Of a stretch of 64,000 nucleotides of DNA, positions 6,983 through 16,600 are shown piece by piece. Both the position numbers and the translations under genes were made by a program. How positions within the stretch are numbered: the stretch's first letter is position 1; every line of letters starts with the position of its first letter. Source of the DNA: Nakamurella panacisegetis (lineage in GTDB: Bacteria > Actinomycetota > Actinomycetes > Mycobacteriales > Nakamurellaceae); NCBI RefSeq assembly GCF_900104535.1, contig NZ_LT629710.1, forward strand, positions 2,108,001 through 2,172,000, read 5' to 3'. The notes under the pieces were generated by a model, which ran no database searches, was not told the origin of the DNA, and worked only from the letters and a program-made list of their open reading frames with translations.

Positions 6983-8385
6983 CGCCGGCTTCCCGGCCGC
7001 CGGATTCCCCGAAACCGGCGTTGCCGCAGCAACGCTCGGACCGGCTCGGTCCGCGCTTCGGCTTCGCCGAGTCCAATCGGGCCCAGCGACGGCTGCACGA
7101 GCTGGTCCCCGGCGGCGCGCACACCTACGCCCGCGGCAGCGACCAGTACGCCGACGGACGCGCCCCGGTGCTGACCCGCGGGCTCGGAGCGCGGGTCTGG
7201 GACGTCGACGGCAACTGCTACGTCGAGTACGGCATGGGTTTGCGGGCGGTCACCCTCGGACACGCCTACCCCCAGGTGGTCAAGGCAGTGACCGAGGCGA
7301 TCGGGCTGGGTACCAACTTCACCCGCCCGACCGTCCTGGAAGAGGCTGCGGCGCAGGACTTCCTGGACAACGTGCCGTTCGCCGACATGGTGAAATTCGC
7401 CAAGAACGGCTCCGATGTCACCACCGCAGCGCTCCGGCTCGCCCGCGCGGCCACTGGCCGGAGCCTGGTCGCGGTCGCCGACCAGCCGTTCTTCTCGGTC
7501 GACGACTGGTTCATCGGCACCACCGGCATGGACGCCGGCATCCCGGCGTCCGTCACGGATCTGACCCTGCGGTTCACCTACAACGACCTGGAGTCCCTTC
7601 GGGCGCTGTTCGCGGGGCACCCGGACGGTATCGCCGCCGTGTTCATGGAGGCGGCCACGGCGACGGCCGAGCCGGCGCCCGGATTCCTGCAAGGGGTCCG
7701 CCGGCTGTGCGACGAGCACGGCACGGTGCTGGTCTTCGACGAGATGATCACCGGATTCCGGTGGGCGGCCGGCGGGGCCCAATCGGTGTACGGCGTGGCC
7801 CCGGATCTGTCGTGCTGGGGCAAGGCGATGGGCAACGGGTTCCCGATCTCCGCCCTCGCCGGGCGGCGGGACCTGATGGAGCTCGGGGGATTGCGTACCG
7901 ACGCCGACCGGGTGTTCCTGTTGTCCACCACCCACGGCCCGGAAACGGCCGGACTGGCCGCCTTCCGGGCCGTCGTCCGGGCCTACCGGGACACCGATCC
8001 GGTGGCCGCCATGGAGCGGGCCGGGACGATGCTGGCCCGGGGGGTGGCCGAACTGGCTGCCGACGCCGGCCTGAGCGATCAGATCGGCACCACCGGTCGT
8101 CCGTCGTGCCTGATCTACACGACGCGGGATGCCGACGGAGCACCGTCGCAGGCCTACCGGACGCTGTTCCTGCAGGAACTGGTGGAGCGGGGCGTACTGG
8201 GACAATCGTTCGTCACCTCGGCCGCGCACACCGACGCCGACGTGGACCACACGCTGTGGGCCGTTCAGCAGGCGCTGCCGGCCTACCGGCGCGCGCTGGA
8301 GCAGGGCGGGGTGCACGGCGTCCTGCGCGGTCGTCCGGTGGCGCCGGCACTGCGCCGCTCGGCCGCGCCCCGTCGCGAGGCCTGA
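6979..8385 (+). CDS. Class III aminotransferase (glutamate-1-semialdehyde aminomutase-like)
   Basis: A PLP enzyme of fold type I, class III, 468 residues. Seen: GGAHTYARGSDQY and GARVWDVDGN near the N-terminus, NGSDVTTAALRLAR (phosphate-binding region), FDEMITGFR (aspartate to the PLP ring nitrogen) and CWGKAMGNG with the Schiff-base lysine at 282. It resembles HemL-like proteins but lies in an NDP-sugar operon, coupled by ATGA to the preceding gene. Sugar aminotransferases are usually of the DegT/DnrJ/EryC1 type, so a class III enzyme suggests amination of a side chain, of a non-sugar substituent, or of an unusual keto sugar. A role in tetrapyrrole synthesis is unlikely from context. Confidence 0.8.
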   Translation: MTPASRPPDSPKPALPQQRSDRLGPRFGFAESNRAQRRLHELVPGGAHTYARGSDQYADGRAPVLTRGLGARVWDVDGNCYVEYGMGLRAVTLGHAYPQVVKAVTEAIGLGTNFTRPTVLEEAAAQDFLDNVPFADMVKFAKNGSDVTTAALRLARAATGRSLVAVADQPFFSVDDWFIGTTGMDAGIPASVTDLTLRFTYNDLESLRALFAGHPDGIAAVFMEAATATAEPAPGFLQGVRRLCDEHGTVLVFDEMITGFRWAAGGAQSVYGVAPDLSCWGKAMGNGFPISALAGRRDLMELGGLRTDADRVFLLSTTHGPETAGLAAFRAVVRAYRDTDPVAAMERAGTMLARGVAELAADAGLSDQIGTTGRPSCLIYTTRDADGAPSQAYRTLFLQELVERGVLGQSFVTSAAHTDADVDHTLWAVQQALPAYRRALEQGGVHGVLRGRPVAPALRRSAAPRREA

Positions 8386-8484
8386 CACCCTCTCGGGTGA
8401 ACCCGTCATTCCTTCGGGTAGCATTTCCGTGCACGACGAACCTGGGCCGGATCGGCGTCATTCCGTTGGAGGCTCGCGGTCGAC

Positions 8485-10008
8485 ATGGTCGTGACCAGTG
8501 TCCTGCTGTCGGAGCCGACGTCGGCCGGATCCCCTCACCTTGGAGTATGCGACTTGTCAGTTCGCCTGTCCGTGCGCACGCGCCACCGTGTCGGTGCTCT
8601 CCTCGTCGTCGGCCTGTTGGGCGTCTCCTGCGGTGTGACCACCCAAGCCGGGCCGGGCACCACCGGTGGGACCACTCGTACGAGTGCGGCTGTGTCGCGG
8701 GCCGCTGACCCCGCGCCGATCGTCCGGTCCTCGGATCCCACGCCGGCGGCGCGCGCCTCCTCGACATCGTCCAGGGTCCCGGTCACCACCAGCCGCGGCC
8801 CTTCACCGTCGCGTGCGAATCCGGCCAAGGCCTCCGGGACGACCGGCCCCACGAAACGCACCGGCCCGACGTCCCGGGAATCGCGGTCGAACGGGGCGGG
8901 GTCGGGCACGGGGCGAGCGGACCAATCGGCCGGACCGTCCACCACCCCGGCCCAGCCGGCGAGCGGCGTGACGACCGGGGCCGGCGACCCAGCGGCGATC
9001 AGGACCAGCCCGACCGCGACGGTCAGAACCACCGCCACCGCGGCACCGACCTCCCGGTCCACGAGTCCTTCCACGACCCGGCGGAGCAGTGTGCCGCCGA
9101 CCGCCTCGGCCGCCGTCGTCGCTCGACCGGCTGCGCTCTCCGGTGTGCTCTATGCCGACCCGTCCAGCAGCCCGGCCGCGTGGGTGGCGGCCAATCCGTC
9201 GGATCGACGGACCGCGGCGATCAAGACCAAGATCGTGGGTGTGCCCACGGCACGTTGGTTCCTGCAGGCCACCGATGCGCAGTACGTCGCCAACTACGTG
9301 GGGGCAGCGGCGAGCGCGGGCCGCGTTCCGTTGCTGGTGGCGTACGACATTCCGTTGCGGGACTGTGGCAGCTACTCGGCGGGCGGGGCCTCGTCGTCGT
9401 CGGCCTATCAGTCATGGATCCGTCAATTCGCGGCCGGTATCGGCCGGGCATCGGCGGTCGTGCTGCTCGAACCCGATTCCCTCTACTACTCTTCGTGTCT
9501 CACGGCCGCACAACTGACCGAGCGCCTGCGACTGCTCAACGACGCCGTCGCGGTGTTGCGCGCCGCCGCTCCGAATGCCGTTGTGTACCTCGACGGCGGC
9601 ACGCCGGTCCACGGCACGACGGTGGCTCAGATGGCCTCTCTGCTGAAGCGCGCCGGGGTGGCCGGTACCCGCGGATTCGCCGTGAACATCAACAACTTCA
9701 AGACCGAAGACGTGGCCCACAACTATGCGGCGTCACTGCGAACCGCGCTCACCGCGGCCGGCGTGAGTGGCTCGCATTTCCTGATCGACACCAGCCGCAA
9801 CGGCCGGCAGATTGCGGACACGCTCTGGTGCAACCCGAGCGGCGCCGCGGTCGGGGCCAGGCCGGCCTGGAACTACGGCACCGACGGTCTGGACGGGAAT
9901 GTGTGGTTCAAACATCCGGGCGAGTCCGACGGCGCGTGTGGCAGTGCCGCGGCGTCGACCTCCGGGCAATTCGTCCCGGACCTCGCGTACGCGTTGGCGA
10001 CCAACTGA
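8485..10008 (+). CDS. Secreted glycoside hydrolase family 6 (beta-1,4-glucanase)
   Basis: GH6 enzymes hydrolyse beta-1,4-glucans with inversion. The protein has an N-terminal hydrophobic segment (VGALLVVGLLGVSCG; the Cys could be a weak lipobox), a long Ser/Thr/Pro-rich linker to about residue 215, then the GH6 domain: YDIPLRDCGSYS with the acid aspartate, LLEPDSLYY, YLDGG, GFAVNINNF, FLIDTSRNG, LWCNPSG and WFKHPGESDG. No carbohydrate-binding module is visible. ATG 8485 has GGAGG 12 bases upstream; TTG 8554 with GGAG would give a cleaner signal peptide. A second GH6 gene lies at 17746-19002 with glycosyltransferases between, suggesting trimming of an exported glucan-like polymer. Confidence 0.88.
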   Translation: MVVTSVLLSEPTSAGSPHLGVCDLSVRLSVRTRHRVGALLVVGLLGVSCGVTTQAGPGTTGGTTRTSAAVSRAADPAPIVRSSDPTPAARASSTSSRVPVTTSRGPSPSRANPAKASGTTGPTKRTGPTSRESRSNGAGSGTGRADQSAGPSTTPAQPASGVTTGAGDPAAIRTSPTATVRTTATAAPTSRSTSPSTTRRSSVPPTASAAVVARPAALSGVLYADPSSSPAAWVAANPSDRRTAAIKTKIVGVPTARWFLQATDAQYVANYVGAAASAGRVPLLVAYDIPLRDCGSYSAGGASSSSAYQSWIRQFAAGIGRASAVVLLEPDSLYYSSCLTAAQLTERLRLLNDAVAVLRAAAPNAVVYLDGGTPVHGTTVAQMASLLKRAGVAGTRGFAVNINNFKTEDVAHNYAASLRTALTAAGVSGSHFLIDTSRNGRQIADTLWCNPSGAAVGARPAWNYGTDGLDGNVWFKHPGESDGACGSAAASTSGQFVPDLAYALATN

Positions 10009-10935
10009 TCAGAGCGTGGCGCCGAGCCTCGTGGCCCCGAACAGCAGGGCTCTGCGCAGCCCGGCGAGCGGCGCACCGACGGCCGAGACGGTCGTGTCCC
10101 ACCGGCGGATCTGCCAATGCGGATCGCGGATCACCTGCTGGATCAGCAGTCCCTGCTCCTGATATTGCACTCGACTCACGCGGGCCGACAGGGACGTCCG
10201 GCTGACCCGGAAGGCCGCCAGCGATTCGCTGTGCCCGAAGAAGGACCCGAGCTTGAGGAGCTTGATCCACAGGTCGAGGTCCATCGGGAACAACAGGCGC
10301 CCGTCGAAGCCGCCGACCCGCTCGAAGTCCGCTCGGCGAAACATCGCTCCCGCGGTTTCACCCAGCGGGTTCCCGCCGTTTCGGACGACATTGCGCACGA
10401 CCTTCTGACTGTCCTGGGGCCCGAAGAGCCCGGCCAGACCGCGGTCGAGGGCGACGATGACTCCGTCGTCATCGACCAGGTGCCGTCGGCTGGCCACCAA
10501 CGACACATCCGGGCGGGACATCAGAATCCGCTGTTGCCGCTCGACGGCATCGGGCCGTATGAGATCGTCCGCGCACACGACCTTGACCAGAGTTCCTTCG
10601 GCCAGGCTCAGGAGCCGATTCCAGTTGTCCACCAACGGAAGGACCTCAGAATTTCGTACCACGCGCATTCTGGGATCGGCGTGATCGCGCAGGATCTCGG
10701 CCGTGCCGTCGGTCGTGGCATTGTCGAGTACGACGACCTCGAAGCTGTCGGCCGTCTGGTTGAGTACCCGGCGCAGGGTGTGTCGCAGGTGTCGTTCGGC
10801 CTGGTAGGCCGGAATGCAGATCGAGACGAGGGGACCGGTCACCGGCGCCACCGTATGACGGTCGAAGCGAGTCTCATTCCGTGCCTGCTCCTGAACTAGA
10901 GGGCGACGAAGCCACCTGGCGGTGACCGGCGGCAC
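10009..10935 (-). CDS. Family 2 glycosyltransferase
   Basis: A GT-A fold transferase that adds a sugar from an NDP donor, probably to a lipid-linked glycan at the inner face of the membrane. Of 308 residues, the fold begins at about 34 with LVSICIPAYQAERHL; further marks are VVLDNATTDGT, the metal-site region VVCADD and PMDLDLWIKLL. There is no membrane segment. The GTG start at 10935 has no convincing ribosome site, and GTG codons about 30 residues in would better fit the fold. It converges with the GH6 gene with no gap and follows the small cysteine-rich gene on the same strand. Confidence 0.82.
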   Translation of the reverse strand: MPPVTARWLRRPLVQEQARNETRFDRHTVAPVTGPLVSICIPAYQAERHLRHTLRRVLNQTADSFEVVVLDNATTDGTAEILRDHADPRMRVVRNSEVLPLVDNWNRLLSLAEGTLVKVVCADDLIRPDAVERQQRILMSRPDVSLVASRRHLVDDDGVIVALDRGLAGLFGPQDSQKVVRNVVRNGGNPLGETAGAMFRRADFERVGGFDGRLLFPMDLDLWIKLLKLGSFFGHSESLAAFRVSRTSLSARVSRVQYQEQGLLIQQVIRDPHWQIRRWDTTVSAVGAPLAGLRRALLFGATRLGATL

Positions 10936-10962
10936 CGCGAGGACGAAACGGACGACGAACGG

Positions 10963-11109
10963 TCAGATCCGTCGAAACCGTCGGCAGGCCTCCGGTGCGC
11001 ACAACGAGCAATCCGTGCCCCTTCGCAGATGCTCGTGGGCATCGTACTTGTGCCCGCATCGGCACAGGTCGTTCGGATCGGGGCGACCGAACGGCCAATG
11101 CGTCCTCAT
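10963..11109 (-). CDS. Small cysteine-rich conserved protein (zinc-knuckle-like)
   Basis: A 48-residue protein with DLCRCGHKYDAHEHLRRGTD followed by CSLCAPEACRRF. Five cysteines and three histidines in CxCGH...AHEH...CSLC...C order suggest a small zinc site; similar CGH-x-HEH-CxxC proteins are common in actinobacteria, function unknown. The start at 11109 is chosen because GAGGGAG lies five bases upstream on this strand; a longer frame reaches 11238 but runs over that ribosome site. It ends 27 bases before the GT2 frame on the same strand, so they may be cotranscribed. Confidence 0.6.
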   Translation of the reverse strand: MRTHWPFGRPDPNDLCRCGHKYDAHEHLRRGTDCSLCAPEACRRFRRI

Positions 11110-11436
11110 GATCTCCCTCGTCGAATCCGCATCGACCCCGGCCACCTCGATCGCTGACCAGAGGCCGCGTTCAACATCGCGCTCGCCCGTGAACATACAG
11201 GCTCCGCCCGGCGAACACCGGGCTAACCCGGGGGTCATGAAAGGTTACGCAGCGCGTTCGCTTCGGCGGCATGTGAGCTACGTGATAGGCGAGGGGGTTG
11301 CCAGTTGGCCTCCAATTTGGTTACCTAGTGTCGACTGCATCGAGATTTTGAGGACCAAACGGGTGATCGCGGTTTGGTCGACTAGTCCAACGGCACACAG
11401 GAGCTACCCAGAGTAGCCAAAACAGGAGGGGTCCGC
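11110..11436 (+). promoter_or_regulatory. Intergenic region with inverted repeat before the glycosyltransferase operon
   Basis: About 330 bases without a convincing gene, AT-richer than the flanks. GACCAAAC (11353-11360) and GTTTGGTC (11372-11379) form a perfect 8-base inverted repeat with an 11-base spacer, 58 bases before the GT2 start. A TAGTGT at 11326-11331 could be a -10 element. CTAGTGTCGAC (11325-11335) and GTCGACTAG (11377-11385) form a second, imperfect pair enclosing the first. The region presumably carries divergent promoters for the small cysteine-rich gene and the glycosyltransferase operon. Confidence 0.4.
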
Positions 11437-12285
11437 ATGACCCGGACAGCTCGACCAACGGTGAGCATCATCGTTCCCGTCAAGAACGAGGCGCACAATC
11501 TGCGTGTTGTCCTCCCGACCCTCCCGAAGGTTCACGAGGTCATCCTCGTTGACGCCCATTCGGTCGACGGAACGGTGGAGACGGCCCGCGAGGTCCTACC
11601 CGGCATCCGCGTCGTCAACCAGACCCGCAAGGGCAAGGGCAATGCCCTGGCCTGCGGATTCCTGGCCGCCAGCGGCGACATCATCGTCATGTTCGACGGT
11701 GACGGTTCGGCCGATCCGGCCGAGATCCCCGCTTTCGTCGACGCACTGGTCGCCGGCGCCGACTTCGCGAAGGGCTCCCGCTTCGCCGACGGTGGCGGAA
11801 GCGACGACATCACGCCGCTTCGACGGGCCGGCAACTCGGCTCTTCATGCGGTCGCCAACACCGCGTTCCGCACCCGCTTCTCCGACCTCTGCTACGGCTA
11901 CAACGCCTTCTGGCGCGACCTGGTGCCGGTGTTGGACCTGCCGGCCATCGATCTGCCCGTGCCGTCGGGCGAGATGATCTGGGGAGACGGCTTCGAGATC
12001 GAGACGGTCATCAACTGCCGGATGGCCGCGGCCGGCGTCCGCATCACCGAGGTGCCGAGCGTCGAGAAGCGGCGGATCTTCGGAGAGAGCAACCTGCGCA
12101 CCTTCGCCGATGGAACGCGCGTGCTGCGCACCATCTTCGCCGAGCGCCGCCGCCTGTCCGCTGCGAACCGTGTCCGGACCACCGGACTGCACCTGGACTT
12201 CAAGCCCCAGCGAGCCCTCCTGGCCCCGCGCACCGATCTGTTCCAGCCGCGCGTGGACCTACTGGCGATCCAGGACTCGGCATGA
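11437..12285 (+). CDS. Family 2 glycosyltransferase (DPM/polyprenyl-phosphate type)
   Basis: A 282-residue GT2 protein resembling dolichol/polyprenyl-phosphate sugar transferases: TVSIIVPVKNEAHNLR at the N-terminus, VILVDAHSVDGT, RKGKGNALACGF and the metal-binding MFDGDGSADP. The C-terminal part (GDGFEIETVINCR, EVPSVEKRRIFGESN) matches acceptor-side elements of this group. It has no membrane anchor. AGGAGG stands eight bases before the ATG. It opens a plus-strand run of ATGA/GTGA-coupled genes reaching 17707. It may make a lipid-linked sugar donor for the GT-C domain encoded downstream. Confidence 0.85.
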   Translation: MTRTARPTVSIIVPVKNEAHNLRVVLPTLPKVHEVILVDAHSVDGTVETAREVLPGIRVVNQTRKGKGNALACGFLAASGDIIVMFDGDGSADPAEIPAFVDALVAGADFAKGSRFADGGGSDDITPLRRAGNSALHAVANTAFRTRFSDLCYGYNAFWRDLVPVLDLPAIDLPVPSGEMIWGDGFEIETVINCRMAAAGVRITEVPSVEKRRIFGESNLRTFADGTRVLRTIFAERRRLSAANRVRTTGLHLDFKPQRALLAPRTDLFQPRVDLLAIQDSA

Positions 12286-13253
12286 TCGGGTCGGTCACCT
12301 GCAGCGTGGTGGTCTGCGCGTACACCCTGGACCGCTGGGACGATCTGCGCGCCTCCCTGCTGTCGGTGTCCGACCAGAGCGTCCAGCCGGACGAGGTGAT
12401 CCTGGTGATCGACCACAACGATCTTCTCCTTTCTCGCGCGCGCACCGAGTTTCCGGGTGTCCGCGTCATGGAGAACCGTTACCGGCAGGGTCTTTCCGGT
12501 GGCCGCAACACGGCCATCGCCGAAGCGCGAGGGGATGTCGTCGTCTTTCTGGACGACGACGCGACCGCCGATCCGGGCTGGCTCGCCGCGTTGATGAAGC
12601 ACTACGAGGATCCGGCCGTGATCGGCGTCGGTGGGGCGGCCGCGCCGCGCTGGCCGGCCGGGCGTCCGGCTCACCTGCCCGCAGACACCGAATTCGATCG
12701 CGGTGAGCTGGACTGGGTGGTCGGCTGCACCTACGCCGGCCAGCCGGAGACCCTGACCGAGGTGCGAAACCTGATGGGGTGCAACATGTCGATGCGCCGC
12801 TCGGTATTCGCCTCGGTGGGCGTGTTCAGCGAGGGGCTCGGCCGCATCGGCAAGGTCCCGCTCGGCTGCGAGGAGACCGAGTTGTGCATCCGGGCACGGC
12901 AGGCCGATCCGAGTGCTCGCATCCTCTTCGAGCCCGCCGCACTGGTCCACCACCGCGTCACCCCGGACCGGGTGCGGTGGAACTACCTGATCTCCCGCTG
13001 CTGGGCGGAGGGACTCTCCAAAGCCGTCGTGTCACGGATGGTGGGCCAGGGCGACGCACTGTCGACCGAGCGCACCTATGTCGGTTCGGTGCTGCCCCAC
13101 GCCGTCGGCCGTGAACTGGGCCGGGCGGTGCGCCGTCGCCGCGTTCGTCACCTTCGGTCGGCCGGTGCCATCGTGATCGGCCTGGCCAGCACGTGCGCCG
13201 GATACGCCCGCGGGTCGATGGCCCGGAGCCACGGGAGCCGAGGGTCGGGATGA
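12282..13253 (+). CDS. Family 2 glycosyltransferase
   Basis: 323 residues. VTCSVVVCAYTLDRW begins the GT-A fold, LSGGRNTAIAEARGD binds the nucleotide, VVFLDDDATADPGW is the metal site, and GCEETELCIRARQ is the acidic motif near the acceptor. The C-terminal 100 residues, RVRWNYLISRCWAEGLSKAV and a weakly hydrophobic stretch (AGAIVIGLASTCAGY), may contact the membrane. Its ATG overlaps the previous stop by four bases. It probably extends the same exported glycan as its neighbours; donor and linkage are not readable from sequence. Confidence 0.84.
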   Translation: MIGSVTCSVVVCAYTLDRWDDLRASLLSVSDQSVQPDEVILVIDHNDLLLSRARTEFPGVRVMENRYRQGLSGGRNTAIAEARGDVVVFLDDDATADPGWLAALMKHYEDPAVIGVGGAAAPRWPAGRPAHLPADTEFDRGELDWVVGCTYAGQPETLTEVRNLMGCNMSMRRSVFASVGVFSEGLGRIGKVPLGCEETELCIRARQADPSARILFEPAALVHHRVTPDRVRWNYLISRCWAEGLSKAVVSRMVGQGDALSTERTYVGSVLPHAVGRELGRAVRRRRVRHLRSAGAIVIGLASTCAGYARGSMARSHGSRGSG

Positions 13254-13648
13254 GCCACAATGTGCTGGTGCCTCGACAGTCCTCCGCGCCCGCGATCGGC
13301 ACCAGGGCGACTGCCGTCGGGTTGCTGGGATTGACGATTGCTCTACTCCTCCTGACCGCCTTCGAGGTCGATTCGCCGATCCGGCTGCTGGTCACTCTGC
13401 TCTTTGCCCTCACGACGCCCGGTTGGGCGCTGGCGGCGTACCTCACGGACCGGACGCCCGCCATCGAGTGGACCATCGCGACCTGCGCGAGCATCGCCAT
13501 CGTGATCGTGGTCAGCATGACCATGCTGGTGCTCCACGCGTGGCAGCCGGTCTGGGGCATGTCCGGGCTGGCCGTCGTGACGGCCGGAGTGTTGCTTCAC
13601 CACGTCGTGCGGTCATCCAGGGTGCGCGCGCCGGAGCAGCGACCGTGA
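13250..13648 (+). CDS. Small polytopic membrane protein
   Basis: 132 residues with about four predicted transmembrane segments: GLLGLTIALLLLTAF, LVTLLFALTTPGWALAAYL, WTIATCASIAIVIVVSMTML and VWGMSGLAVVTAGVLL. The FALTTPGWALAAYL stretch resembles the N-terminal part of DUF1616-type proteins seen near polysaccharide genes, but I cannot assign it firmly. ATG 13250 overlaps the stop of the preceding glycosyltransferase, and its own stop overlaps the GTG of the next gene, so it is tightly built into the operon. It may help anchor or assemble the export complex. Confidence 0.65.
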   Translation: MSHNVLVPRQSSAPAIGTRATAVGLLGLTIALLLLTAFEVDSPIRLLVTLLFALTTPGWALAAYLTDRTPAIEWTIATCASIAIVIVVSMTMLVLHAWQPVWGMSGLAVVTAGVLLHHVVRSSRVRAPEQRP

Positions 13649-16600
13649 GTGCGGTCATCGATGTGCAGCCGGGGTCGACCCACGAGCACGAGCAGGCCAG
13701 ATCCGGAATGCTGGGCGACGGGCTTGCGCTGGGCGCCAGTGCGCTGCTGACGGCCGGGGCGGGCATGGTCGGATGGCTGCTCGCCGCGCGGTTGCTGACC
13801 GCATCCGAGGTCGGTGCCACCTCGTCGTTCGTCAACTCCTTCATCCTGGTAGCGGCCATCGCCGAGCTCGGCCTCGGCCCGGCGTTGCTGCGATGGCTGC
13901 CGCTTTCCGGGGGCCGGACGGCAGATCTGCTCAAGCGGGTCTACCTCCTTGTCTCGGTGGTCGCCGTCGCCGTTGGCGTCGGTTGGCTGGTGCTGGCCGG
14001 CGGTTCCGTGACCGCGGCGGTCCCGGTGGTGGGAGGCCTGCTCTTCGTCCTGGCCAGTTTGGGCTGGACCCTTTTTCAGCTCCAGGACCTGGTACTGACC
14101 GGAGTCGGAGCGGCCCGTTGGGTCCCGTTGGAGAACCTGCTCTTCAGTGCGGCCCGCATCGTTCTCCTGTTGCTGCTCGGACCCTCGCTCGGGGCCAAGG
14201 GACTGGTTCTGTCCTGGGTGATCCCGACCCTGGTCGGAGTGGTCGTGGTCAACCTGGCGCTGGTGGTCAAGGGCCGCTCGCGCCCAGCGACCGACGGCGT
14301 CCTGCCCACCCGACGGGAAGTCGTCAAGCTGGTCGGGCCGACGTATCCGGCCACGGTCTTCTTGGCCGTCCTGTACAACGTCGTCCCGTTGGTCGTCTCT
14401 GCGCGCTACGGATCCGCGCTGGGAGCTGTCTTCTTCATCGTCTGGACGGGCCTGAACGCGCTGGACCTCGCGGCGACCGGCTTCGTCAACGCCATGGTGA
14501 TCCGGCTGGCCCGGTTCAGCTCCGACTCGCGCCGGCTGATCAGGGAGTCGATCCTCCGCTCGCTCGCGATCTTCCTGCCGCTGCTGGCCGTCGGATTCCT
14601 GCTGTCGCACTGGGTGCTCGGCTGGTTCGGTCCCACCTACGCGGCCGTCGGCACCGACCTCCTGCGAGTGATCTTGATTGCCTTCCCGGCGCGACTGATG
14701 GTGGTGCTGGTCACGGGCGCGCACCTCGCCGCTGGTCGCGGCACGGTGGTGGCTCTGCTGCAGGGCCTGAATGCCGCTGGCATGATGGCCGTGATCAGCT
14801 TGATGCCAACGCCGGACCTCGTGTGGATCGGCTACGGGTTTCTGGCCATCCAGGCGGTCATCGCCGCAGCCGGTCTACTGGATCTCCGCCGGCGTTCGGT
14901 GCTGGCCGGCCCCGGCCTGGACGCCGCGGCGGTGGGCTCGGAACTGTCGATGATCAACGTGCAGGCGCACCAGGAGGAGGTTTTCACCATTTCCGTTCCC
15001 CCCGCCGCGGTGTCGTCCGCCGTCGAAGTGTTGTCCGGGACCGGGATCCGGCCGGCGCAACCCGAATCGACCCCACCGACGGGCCGGAGTCGCCACGCGC
15101 GCCCGGCGGCGGCCGGTGCGACATCTGACGTTCGGGCGTGGCTTCCGATTCTCCTGGCGGCCGCGGCCGTCGTGATGTGGTTCTGCGGCCTCCGGGCGGT
15201 GGGACCACAGCAGCTGCACGGTCTCGGCCTGATCGCCGTGCTCTCGCCCCTGACCATCGCCGCGTATCCGGTGCTCGTCGCATCGGCCGTGCTCGAACTG
15301 TTCGCCGGCCGCCGTCGCACCTGGGTGCTGACCTTGATGACGCTGGCCGCCCTGCTGTTGATCTACGGCCTGCAGCCGATGATCGAGCAGGCGGCGCGGC
15401 TGCCCGTCGGCTGGTTGCACGCCGGCTTCGCCAACTACATCGGGGCCAACGGCCAGATCCTCTCCAACTTCGATACCCGGTTCTCCTGGCCCGGATTCTT
15501 CGCGGTCGCCGCCTTCATCGGACGCGCCGCCGGCATCTCGGATGTGTCCGTCATGCTCGCCTGGGCGCCGGTGGTGCTCACCGGGTTGGCCACGCTCGGT
15601 ATGCGGAGCATCGCCACCGCGGTGTTCGGTCATCGTCGAATCGCCTGGGTGGCCACCTGGTTGTTCCTTCTGGGCAACTGGTCGGAGCAGGACTATTTCT
15701 CCCCCCAGGGCACCGCCTTCATCCTGTTGATCGGGGCACTGGCCGTCACGTTGAAGTATCTCGTCCGGCCGGGAATCATCTCCGGCGGCCGAGTGCGGCT
15801 CCGGGACCGCGTGGTGCCCGAGAACTCCCCCCGCACCCGCCTTTTCGCGCAGGCCGTGGTGGTCCTCCTGGCCACCGCTCTTGCCCCGACCCATCAGCTG
15901 ACGCCGTTCGTTCTGATCGGGATGTTGGCCCTGCTGGTGCTGTGGGGACGGCTCTACAGCACGTGGCTCCCCATCTTCGCCGCCCTGCCCGCCCTGGCCT
16001 GGTTCGCGCTGGGCGCGAAGCAGTTCTGGGTCGGCCAGCTCAGCCTGATCACCTCCTCCATCGGCGACGTCAACGGTTCGGTCACCCAGGGCATCGGGCA
16101 GCGGCTCGACGGAGATTCCGGCCATCAGCTGATGGTCTACCTGCGGATCGGTCTGACCTGTCTGCTGGCCGTCTTGGCGCTGATCGGGTTCATCGTGCTT
16201 CGCCGGCGGGGCGTGCGTACCTGGGTGCTACCGGTTCTGGGCGTGAGTTCGTTCGGGCTCGCGGTGCTGCAACCGTACGGCGGCGAAGTCTTCATGCGCT
16301 GCTTCCTGTTCGCTCTGCCGTGGTTCGCCATCGGCGCGGCCATCGCTCTGGATGCCCTGGCCGGTACGGCCCGGGCGAAGGGGCGGGTCCGGCGTCTTAC
16401 CGCGGTGGGGGTGGTGCTCGCCGGAATCATGCTGAGCACGGTGTCGGCCCGCGGCGGCAATGATGCGTACGTGTCCGTCACCACCGCCGACGTGAATGCC
16501 ATTCACTACGTGTATGCGCACGCCGCCGCCGGGGACAGCGTGATCAGCGCGCTGTGGTACGAGCCGTTGCGTTCGGATCGAGTGGGAGACCTGACCCAGA

